A stretch of 5,109 nt of DNA from Candidatus Zixiibacteriota bacterium (lineage in GTDB: Bacteria > Zixibacteria > MSB-5A5 > JAABVY01): assembly GCA_011777135.1 (NCBI GenBank), contig JAABVY010000238.1, forward strand, positions 246-5,354. Reading direction: 5' to 3'. Positions 1 through 5,109 of the stretch are shown piece by piece; position 1 is the stretch's first letter, and each line of letters opens with the position of its first letter. Made by a program: the position numbers and the translations under genes. The notes below the pieces were generated by a model. It was not told where the DNA came from. It saw only the letters and a program-made list of their open reading frames with translations, and made no database searches.

Positions 1-40
1 TACTATATAACAATAAGTTACAAGAGTTTCGATTTCGGTA

Positions 41-91
41 CAATCACCTCCATTGAATTCAGTATAAGTTTGTGTAATCGAATTGATTATA
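41..91 (-). promoter_or_regulatory. Possible promoter and Shine-Dalgarno of a next gene to the left
   Basis: On the minus strand there is a perfect TATAAT (91-86), a second -10-like TATACT (66-61), and then GGAGGTG (51-45), a near-ideal anti-Shine-Dalgarno match. No ATG follows at normal spacing. A TTG at 43-41 opens a frame that runs to the window edge, but only three bases separate it from GGAGG. An ATG at 53-51 overlaps the site and gives an 11-codon ORF ending at TAA 20-18. A gene start or leader just left of the window is plausible but not shown. Confidence 0.25.
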
Positions 92-99
92 AGACTATG

Positions 100-119
100 A
101 AAATCGGATGTGTCCGATT
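100..119 (-). terminator. Possible weak terminator of the kinase gene
   Basis: A perfect 7-bp stem, AATCGGA (102-108) with TCCGATT (113-119), closes a 4-nt TGTG loop. It lies 17 bases after the TAA at 137. Only a TTTT run (103-100) follows on the minus strand, partly inside the stem, so termination would be weak. Position and orientation fit the end of the full-length gene rather than the premature TGA. Confidence 0.45.
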
Positions 120-136
120 AGGGGCTTCTTTGCTTT

Positions 137-334
137 TTATAAAACTTCGTACTTCTCAATTAGTGCTTGAAAGCGGGGATGATTGTGAAGAGGTGCAAGG
201 TCTGGAGCTATCCTCAAGAGTTTTGCCGTAAATGGAGAGGGGATGGATAGCAGATATTCCAGCTCGTCGAGAGCATCGTCGTATCTTCCTGCCTTCGTGT
301 AAATGCTGGCCATGACCATGACCCTGGACGGTCC
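137..334 (-). pseudogene. Severed C-terminal tail of the TPR kinase, in frame after a TGA stop
   Basis: These 65 codons follow the TGA at 335-337 in the same reading frame and end at a TAA (137-139). The sequence begins GPSRV and runs through IYTKAGRYDDALDELEYLL to a final HPRFQALIEKYEVL. That is the usual ending of the kinase/TolB/TPR family: one last TPR helix pair followed by a conserved LLSIP...HPRFQAL...KYE tail. The continuity (HW, stop, GPSRV) needs only one codon changed, for example CGA (Arg) to TGA, with no frame change. No further stop or indel has built up, so the break is recent, or it is a sequencing or assembly error. Independent re-initiation is possible at ATG 319-317 or ATG 313-311. 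The latter has AGGG eight bases upstream, but a free peptide of about 60 residues seems an unlikely intended product. Confidence 0.8.
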
Positions 335-2755
335 TCACCAGTGGCAGTCATCAACCGACTCTAATTCCTTTGCTCTCCGGGCTTCATTAATTGCGGCGTC
401 ATACTGGCCGAGATGAGCAAAAGCAAAGCTCAACCTCACATGCAAGTTGGCATCATAGGGAACCTTTTCGATCAGCATCTCAAGAATGATTCTTGCTGAA
501 TCGGCATAGGCGGCCGCCACATCATGACGTTCCTTGCGGTGATAAATATTTGCCAGGCCGCTGTATAATCCATGCGGCGCCACTTTGCCAACAGAAGCCT
601 TTGCAAAGCGTAACAATAGAGAATCATCCAGGACATCAAAGATTCCGAAGTTCCACTTTTGAGCGAATGCAATAGCCATGGGGTTAACATATTCTTTGGC
701 ATCATCAACTACCTGTCGCATTTTTTCAAGGTCGCCGTACCACGATGCGTAAAGAAAAATCTTATCGGCATAGAAATCCGGGCGGGTCCTGTCCAACCAT
801 ATAGCCTGATCGATCGACTGTTCGGCCTGTTCGTACTGGTAGATGAAAGGTAAAAACCAGGTTAATAATTGGTACCGGGTTGGGTTAAGCGGATCGAGTT
901 CAGCGGCTCGCTGGAAATTGCCTATGGCTTCGTCAAATTCCCCCCGCCGCATCTGTACCAGCCCAATGCCCATGAAAAGATAGGGGTCGTTGGGATGCTC
1001 CGGGCGTGCCTTTAAGAATTCTTCCATAGCCCTGGTGTAATCGCGGCGGATGAAATTATAATAGTGCCCCAGGGCGAGATGCGCATAAGCCAAATCAGGT
1101 TCGAGCGCCAATGCCTTCTCGGCGGCCTGCAGGGCTTGATCGGCGTGCTTGAAGATATTTCCGAACATATTAATATAGCAGACTGTATGAGCCATCGACC
1201 TATAAACGTAAGCCCGCGCAAATCCGGGATCAAGATTGACAGCACTGTCGAACATGTTGATTGCTTCCATAAGAAGATGTTGCCGAAACTCCATTCTCTT
1301 GAGCAAGTCCGCGCCTCGGAGATAGAATTTGTAGGCTTCTGCATTTTCAGTAGGTCGCGTACTCAGAGTAAGGCTATCTTTCTCTAGCAATTCCACACCA
1401 AGATTTTCGACGATCCGTATTGCTATATCCGCCTGAACCTCGAAGATATCCATTAACTCCCGCTCATAATTATTGGCCCACAGATGACGGTCATCTGACA
1501 CCCGTATGAGCTGTGGAGTGATTCTTACTCTTGAATGTTCTTCTTCTTTGCTCCATCGGACAGTGCCTTCGAGGATATAAGCAACACCCAGTTCCTTGCC
1601 AATTTCCCTGAGTTGCTTATCGGAATTTTTGTATTTGATTGCACTGGTTCGTGAAATTACACCTAAACCTTTAACTCTGGCCAGTCGTGAAGTTATTTCC
1701 TCAGTCATGCCGTCTGCGAAGTACTCGTCCTCTGGTAGACCGAGGTTGTCAAACGGCAGTACAGCTATCATCGGGACTGTATCAGTGACAGGATCACCGA
1801 GCCACGGCCGCCACAAGAGCAGGGCAATCAATGCAACCAAGACAACTGCGCCTGCTACCCACACACCAGGTCTGCTTTGCTTCGTTGTCGTCGTTTCTAT
1901 CTGAAGTCTCTTCAGATCCGTCAGAATCCCGTCGGCGTGCTGATAGCGAACGGAGGGATCTTTGGAGAGGGCCTTATCGATAATCTGCTGCAACTCACCA
2001 GTTACACCGGATTTGTAGCGAGCCATTGGCTCAGGCGCTTCATGGACTATATTGTATTGAATTGCCGCTTCGTGTTCAGCTTCAAAGGGCATCCGGCCGG
2101 TTATCATCTTATAAAAGATCACGCCAACTGAAAAAAGATCGGAGCGGTGGTCTACCTGTTTCCCTTCGATCTGCTCAGGTGACATGTAGCCCATAGTACC
2201 AAGCGTCGAACCAGTCTTGGTCAACTTCTCTTCACCGGATACTGTCGCCAAACCAAAGTCAACAATGCGAGGCCTGTTCTCTGAATCGATGATGACATTA
2301 CTTGGTTTGATATCGCGGTGGACCACACCTGACTCATGCGCCTTGTGTAATCCCTCGCAGATCTGCATTGTGTAACTGATGGCATCTGGGATCGTAAGCT
2401 TACCCGCCTTTATGACTTCCCGGAGGGACTTGCCCTGGATGTGTGCCATAGCGAAGAAAGGACGTTCTTTGAACTCACCGACTTCATATACCGGGACAAT
2501 ATTGGGATGATCAAGCTTGGCGGCCGCCTGGGCTTCGCGCTTGAACCGCTTGCAGCAATCCTCGTCCTGACATAGAGGGGGGGGGAGGAATTTCAGGGCG
2601 ACTTGGCGCTTGAGTTTGGTATCCTCGGCCAGATAAACTTCACCCATTCCTCCGGCACCGATTTTGGATATGATTTTATAATGCGAGACCACGACACCAG
2701 CAGTCAGAGCTGTAAATGATTTAGTCTTATCATCATCAGATCCGTTTGCTGCCAT
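335..2755 (-). CDS. Transmembrane Hanks-type serine/threonine kinase with TolB-like and TPR domains (806 aa, C-terminally truncated)
   Basis: The product is a receptor-like Ser/Thr kinase. The kinase domain (about residues 26-285) has every catalytic element: glycine loop GAGGMGEVY (33-41), VALK lysine K55, helix-C glutamate E74, HRDIKPSN (146-153, catalytic D148), DFG (166-168), SPE (192-194), D206 and R270. It should be active. A hydrophobic helix (about 297-315) ends in WRPW. A TolB/FlgO-like domain follows (about 328-460, opening IAVLPFDNLG), then TPR-type repeats (about 471-800, clearest at 556-590, 591-624 and 768-801). By inference the kinase is cytoplasmic and the TolB/TPR part lies across the membrane. 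The ATG at 2755 is preceded by AAGG at 8-nt spacing, and the kinase domain begins about 25 residues later, as is usual. The frame ends at TGA 335-337, where the family normally continues through a last TPR and tail. That missing tail is encoded in the same frame just beyond the stop. A C9 run lies in codons 57-60. The substrate is unknown. Confidence 0.93.
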   Translation of the reverse strand: MAANGSDDDKTKSFTALTAGVVVSHYKIISKIGAGGMGEVYLAEDTKLKRQVALKFLPPPLCQDEDCCKRFKREAQAAAKLDHPNIVPVYEVGEFKERPFFAMAHIQGKSLREVIKAGKLTIPDAISYTMQICEGLHKAHESGVVHRDIKPSNVIIDSENRPRIVDFGLATVSGEEKLTKTGSTLGTMGYMSPEQIEGKQVDHRSDLFSVGVIFYKMITGRMPFEAEHEAAIQYNIVHEAPEPMARYKSGVTGELQQIIDKALSKDPSVRYQHADGILTDLKRLQIETTTTKQSRPGVWVAGAVVLVALIALLLWRPWLGDPVTDTVPMIAVLPFDNLGLPEDEYFADGMTEEITSRLARVKGLGVISRTSAIKYKNSDKQLREIGKELGVAYILEGTVRWSKEEEHSRVRITPQLIRVSDDRHLWANNYERELMDIFEVQADIAIRIVENLGVELLEKDSLTLSTRPTENAEAYKFYLRGADLLKRMEFRQHLLMEAINMFDSAVNLDPGFARAYVYRSMAHTVCYINMFGNIFKHADQALQAAEKALALEPDLAYAHLALGHYYNFIRRDYTRAMEEFLKARPEHPNDPYLFMGIGLVQMRRGEFDEAIGNFQRAAELDPLNPTRYQLLTWFLPFIYQYEQAEQSIDQAIWLDRTRPDFYADKIFLYASWYGDLEKMRQVVDDAKEYVNPMAIAFAQKWNFGIFDVLDDSLLLRFAKASVGKVAPHGLYSGLANIYHRKERHDVAAAYADSARIILEMLIEKVPYDANLHVRLSFAFAHLGQYDAAINEARRAKELESVDDCHW
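2577..2585 (-). repeat. C9 homopolymer in the kinase N-lobe
   Basis: The coding strand has nine consecutive C, read as CTC CCC CCC CCT (Leu57 to Pro60), two residues after catalytic Lys55. The frame is intact at nine. A one-base slip would put all later kinase motifs out of frame. Homopolymers of this length are typical slippage sites and also typical sequencing-error sites. Confidence 0.85.
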
Positions 2756-2763
2756 AGAAAATG

Positions 2764-2768
2764 CCTTA
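2764..2768 (-). promoter_or_regulatory. Ribosome binding site of the kinase gene
   Basis: On the minus strand TAAGG is followed by eight bases and then the ATG at 2755-2753. It is a weak to moderate Shine-Dalgarno match at good spacing and supports this ATG as the start. Confidence 0.55.
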
Positions 2769-2804
2769 CTTAATTATTGCCGCAAAAATCTTGTTCGATA
2801 TTTA

Positions 2805-2833
2805 ATAATATGATTTTCAAGCCTGAAAAGCAA
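2805..2833 (-). promoter_or_regulatory. Candidate sigma-70-type promoter proximal to the kinase gene
   Basis: The minus strand has TTGCTT (2833-2828), a 17-bp spacer, then TATTAT (2810-2805, one mismatch to TATAAT). Transcription would start near 2798, giving a leader of about 43 nt. The -35 match is poor and the region is AT-rich, so a chance match is quite possible. It competes with two other candidate promoters further upstream. Confidence 0.3.
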
Positions 2834-2857
2834 ATTCTGGCAAACAATATTTGATGC

Positions 2858-2882
2858 CAATCTCAAATTGAGATTGATTATA
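2858..2882 (-). promoter_or_regulatory. Consensus -10 hexamer next to a 19-bp operator-like palindrome
   Basis: On the minus strand a perfect TATAAT (2882-2877) directly abuts a 19-bp inverted repeat (2858-2876). The repeat has two 9-bp arms, CAATCTCAA and TTGAGATTG, around one central base, with no mismatch between arms. A start site about 7 bases after the -10 would fall inside the palindrome, which is the usual arrangement for repressor control. No good -35 lies 16-18 bp upstream of this -10. The binding protein is unknown. As RNA the repeat could fold into an 8-bp hairpin with a 3-nt loop. No U-tract follows, so it is not a terminator. Confidence 0.4.
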
Positions 2883-2902
2883 TATCTGAAATTAATCCGT
2901 TC

Positions 2903-2924
2903 TGTGCCAGATTTGTGCCAAATT
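2903..2924. repeat. Tandem 11-bp direct repeat
   Basis: On the plus strand TGTGCCAGATT (2903-2913) is followed immediately by TGTGCCAAATT (2914-2924), ten of eleven bases identical. The period is close to one helical turn, so both copies face the same side of the DNA. It could be a pair of regulator half-sites, or the two elements of a sigma-54 promoter. A further TGCCA (2855-2859) and an inverted TGGCA (2838-2842) lie closer to the kinase gene. Confidence 0.5.
2905..2921 (-). promoter_or_regulatory. Candidate sigma-54 (-24/-12) promoter for the kinase gene
   Basis: The minus-strand sequence TTGGCACAAATCTGGCA fits the RpoN consensus YTGGCACGRNNNTTGCW with two mismatches. The invariant GG (2919-2918) and GC (2907-2906) are separated by the required 10 bp. 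Initiation would be near 2895. A-tracts lie just upstream (2930-2934, 2940-2943, 2952-2958, 2968-2973) and could bend the DNA, as expected for looping by an enhancer-binding protein. No enhancer site was identified. The match arises from an 11-bp tandem repeat, so coincidence cannot be excluded. Confidence 0.35.
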
Positions 2925-3560
2925 AAGGTAAAAACAAGTAAAATCAAACACAAAAAAACGAAATCCTAAAAAACTGGAATTTCACATCCCCCATGACACT
3001 TGCTCAACATCAAATTCAGTGGCAATCCAAATATCCTTAATTGTTCGATATGCCCCACCTCCACCATTTATAATTCATTACATATCAATATGTCACAGCA
3101 ATTAAAAGGGCTGGACTATTTGCCTATACCCCCCCACCCCTTGGCTATTTCGTTGAATATCATTCAGTAGCCTGCGATGGTGCTAGACACAATTTGGTCA
3201 CACATTTTACTCTCTGATTTGGTTGCAAATCTGTGCTGTAGATAAACAAAGACGATATCAGGCAATGCGCCCGCTTTACAGAAATAAAGTTACACTATCG
3301 ACTTTTATTAAGATATATTGAATTTGTTCGGCAAGATCAAATTTCTTGAAAATGTATTTAACCACGAAAGAATAAGCATTTTGAGAGAGAAATTATCGTA
3401 CCAAAGAAGCTATGGAAACCGATACCAGCTTCATTATCATAACTTGACCTCCATATAGAGTAAGTGATCTACAACTCGCATCCATCAACCGGAACACCGG
3501 AATGCAGCATAAATCAATTACATGTTAATAGGATTGAAACAGCATAGAAAAAGAGAACTT
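2925..3560. other. AT-rich intergenic stretch with no recognised gene
   Basis: This is most of the spacer between the dockerin gene terminator and the kinase promoter region. It holds A-tracts (2930-2973), a C7 run (3129-3135), short weak inverted repeats such as AATTTG (3321-3326) with CAAATT (3338-3343), and CCGG-AACA-CCGG (near 3489-3500). I found no tRNA, no long repeat, no CRISPR pattern and no ORF of 60 codons or more. A plus-strand frame without an ATG stays open from about 2959 to a stop near 3103, but I recognise nothing in it. Its base composition is clearly more AT-rich than both genes. Confidence 0.6.
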
Positions 3561-3594
3561 ATAAAAAACCCGCCTGATTATTTTCAGGCGGGTT
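3561..3594 (-). terminator. Strong Rho-independent terminator of the dockerin-protein gene
   Basis: There is a perfect 11-bp stem, AACCCGCCTGA (3567-3577) with TCAGGCGGGTT (3584-3594), and a 6-nt loop. Read on the minus strand it is followed by a run of six T (3568-3563). It begins 23 bases after the TAA of the gene at 3618, and it ends that transcript before the kinase gene. Confidence 0.93.
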
Positions 3595-3617
3595 GAAGTT
3601 AATATGCCATTTGTCTA

Positions 3618-5109
3618 TTAATGGTATTTTCCAAAGCCGGGCAGCTTGCCGCATTGAGGCTCGGGCCCGGTTCCCATTTCGCAGGGATTGTTTCCACCGA
3701 TGAAGACATAGTTGATGATATACACTGCATCGCTTACGTTTACAGACCCATCGCAGTTAGTATCTCCATGGATGCAGAAGCAGGGAGGATTTCCCCCAAT
3801 GAAAACATAGTTGATTATATACACTGCATCGGAGACATTTACCACGCAATCACAATTGGCATCTCCACTCATGGTAGGGGTGAGCACATATGTCTCCATG
3901 TAATCATATTGGGTCTTTTCCACGTCATACCAGATGTAAGTTTGCAGGGAGGAATATTCCATGGGTGACACCATGGCAGGCGTGCACATATTATAGACCA
4001 GAGAATCGGGAGTATACAGTGGGAATGCGGGCTTATGGGTATAGAAAATCGCCCAGTCATCATTTGGTTTGTTCACAATTGTGTCGATCGCGTATACAGG
4101 CACGCTGTCCAGAGCTATCCTGAATGTCGAGCATTGATTAACATCCGTGACGCAGGCACTGTCTGGATCATAATGCCGCACTATCTCAATCAGGCCACTG
4201 CAGCAATCAGCCAGGAAGGATGCCATGAAAGTCCCGGGACCATCAAAAGGCAGCTGACCTTCATAGTATACAGTATCCGCTTCACCAGCTCCAAGGACAG
4301 CATTGTAAACCTCAGTTCCAAATAACAATGGATCGCTGCTCGAACCCAGGCTGTCAAGATAAAAAGCAATTAGGCCGATATAGCAATCTTCAAGATTGTT
4401 GTTAGAAAGGGCCAACTCAAGATTGATATATTGCCCCTCCACTATATGGAACCTGGGAATTATATCAAGCACGGCCTCGAACCTGTCGCAGGCATCCATG
4501 GCACATGAATCACCAAGATGAGCTGTCCACAGATTCTGATCTTCGAAATCATGATCACCGTTTCCGTTATAATCATTGCAAAGGGAATAGCCAAAATCGG
4601 AGGTAAAGCTTACTTTTAGGTCACCATTGACATCAAACATCCTGACCGGCACCTGAGCAATCTGGGTGGCCCCTCTCATTACCGTGGCTACACAGTCGAG
4701 GTCGCACTTACCTCCATCCAAATAGAAACTTACGATCCCGTTTTCATCTGAGGGGGCCTCGGGGTATAGAACATTACTTGGATTCGCGCCCGGGCATCTG
4801 ATCAGTTCATTGCAGTTGTAGAGGGAGACATAAATCGTTGAATCTCCTACAATCGGATCGCCGTAGCTGTCATGCATATATACCCTGAAGGGAACATGGC
4901 CGCCGGGAGAAATAAGAAAGACCGGGTCGGTGGTGATGTTGTCCTGCGGGCCACCACTGATTATAGTAATAGAACCTGGGAAAAAGCTTGGTGTATATGA
5001 ATATCCATCTGAAAGGGTTAGGATAAAGTATCCAGCTGGCGGGAAGAATCCGGAATCGATCGGAATTGTCTGAGGGGGTGCGCCGGCCTCCACGGTGAAC
5101 CATAACGTG
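3618..5109 (-). CDS. Secreted cysteine-rich Ig-like/dockerin protein, 5' partial
   Basis: The frame is open to the right edge. Residues T-L-W-F-T precede the GTG at 5093, which reads best as an internal valine, so the start and signal peptide lie outside the window. Numbering from that valine gives 491 residues. In order they are: an invasin/Ig-like beta domain (about 55-152), a degenerate two-loop dockerin-like module (154-197, DVNGD and DYNGNGDHDFED), a second beta-rich domain resembling CARDB-type adhesion modules (about 205-330), a linker, and a C-terminal dockerin pair (411-434 and 444-467). The last two calcium loops keep their ligands (D411, N413, D415, D422; D444, N446, D448, D455), each followed by DAVYIINYVFIGGN. 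There are 20 cysteines, suggesting disulfides and an extracytoplasmic location. No LPXTG motif, type IX sorting domain or catalytic domain is seen. It is probably a surface or secreted structural/adhesion protein; its ligand is unknown. Stop is TAA. Confidence 0.88.
   Translation of the reverse strand, partial: TLWFTVEAGAPPQTIPIDSGFFPPAGYFILTLSDGYSYTPSFFPGSITIISGGPQDNITTDPVFLISPGGHVPFRVYMHDSYGDPIVGDSTIYVSLYNCNELIRCPGANPSNVLYPEAPSDENGIVSFYLDGGKCDLDCVATVMRGATQIAQVPVRMFDVNGDLKVSFTSDFGYSLCNDYNGNGDHDFEDQNLWTAHLGDSCAMDACDRFEAVLDIIPRFHIVEGQYINLELALSNNNLEDCYIGLIAFYLDSLGSSSDPLLFGTEVYNAVLGAGEADTVYYEGQLPFDGPGTFMASFLADCCSGLIEIVRHYDPDSACVTDVNQCSTFRIALDSVPVYAIDTIVNKPNDDWAIFYTHKPAFPLYTPDSLVYNMCTPAMVSPMEYSSLQTYIWYDVEKTQYDYMETYVLTPTMSGDANCDCVVNVSDAVYIINYVFIGGNPPCFCIHGDTNCDGSVNVSDAVYIINYVFIGGNNPCEMGTGPEPQCGKLPGFGKYH
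3666..3863 (-). repeat. Tandem 99-bp duplication encoding the two C-terminal dockerin half-modules
   Basis: Two in-frame 99-bp units (3863-3765 and 3764-3666) each encode one 33-residue calcium-binding half-module. The stretches 3701-3732 and 3800-3831 differ at only two of 32 bases. They encode the identical core SDAVYIINYVFIGGN. The loop parts differ more (DANCDCVVN against DTNCDGSVN). Confidence 0.85.

Noticed and set aside
137..334. A separate 60-residue gene starting at ATG 319
   Set aside because: It is in the same frame as the kinase, separated only by one TGA, and its sequence is the expected end of the kinase family, so it is treated as the severed tail.
335..337. TGA as a recoded sense codon (selenocysteine, Trp or Gly code)
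   Set aside because: No other in-frame TGA occurs in about 1,300 codons, Trp uses TGG, and no hairpin suited to selenocysteine insertion was noticed after the TGA.
1012..1387. Open frames on both strands inside the kinase gene (1012-1344, 1064-1387)
   Set aside because: They lie inside the TPR region of a well-supported gene and show no recognisable domain; they are shadows.
1596..2131. Plus-strand open frames opposite the kinase domain
   Set aside because: They are antisense to highly conserved kinase motifs and give no sensible protein sequence.
2791..3051. Direct repeat TTGTTCGATAT at 2791-2801 and 3041-3051
   Set aside because: Eleven bases shared once in an AT-rich 860-bp spacer is close to chance, and the flanks show no further similarity.
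2959..3105. Open plus-strand frame without ATG in the spacer
   Set aside because: It has no start codon or ribosome binding site and matches no family I recognise.
3481..3505. CCGG-AACA-CCGG inverted repeat as a terminator or operator
   Set aside because: The stem is only 4 bp and no T-run follows on either strand.
3618..5093. GTG at 5093 as the true start of the dockerin protein
   Set aside because: The frame stays open to the window edge, the sequence before it reads as ordinary protein, and no signal peptide follows the GTG although the protein must be exported.

Overview
The window holds two protein-coding genes, both on the minus strand, with a long AT-rich gap between them. Read in the direction of transcription, the right side (5109 to 3618) is the 3' part of a gene for a secreted, cysteine-rich, Ig-like/dockerin protein whose 5' end lies outside the window. 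A strong intrinsic terminator (3561-3594) follows it. Next is an 862-bp spacer (2756-3617) with no recognisable gene. Its kinase-proximal part holds several promoter-like and operator-like signals. The left side (2755 to 335) is a complete-looking Hanks-type serine/threonine kinase gene with a kinase domain, one transmembrane helix, a TolB-like domain and TPR repeats. The last 136 bp hold a weak hairpin and a Shine-Dalgarno-like sequence that may belong to the next gene to the left.

The kinase gene is interrupted near its 3' end by a single in-frame TGA (335-337). The same frame stays open for another 65 codons (334-140) and encodes what looks like the normal C-terminal tail of this family. 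The gene is therefore best read as an 871-residue protein cut to 806 residues by one nonsense change, or as a sequencing error. TGA reassignment is unlikely, because tryptophan is encoded by TGG in the same gene and no other in-frame TGA occurs in either gene.

The sequence suggests an uncultured bacterium of the Fibrobacteres-Chlorobi-Bacteroidetes area, most like candidate phylum Zixibacteria or Latescibacteria. Two things point that way: the dockerin modules of the type DAVYIINYVFIGGN at the extreme C terminus, and the kinase-TolB-TPR architecture. Both are from memory of those groups, not from a search. The two genes have no evident functional link: the terminator and long spacer argue for separate transcription units. 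Both products would be exported or membrane-spanning: one a calcium-binding surface or secreted protein, the other a transmembrane kinase with a probable sensor/scaffold part outside the cytoplasm. I do not see a convincing new multi-gene system here. The observations most worth a second look are the in-frame stop, a C9 tract in the kinase ATP-binding lobe, and the stacked regulatory signals upstream of the kinase.
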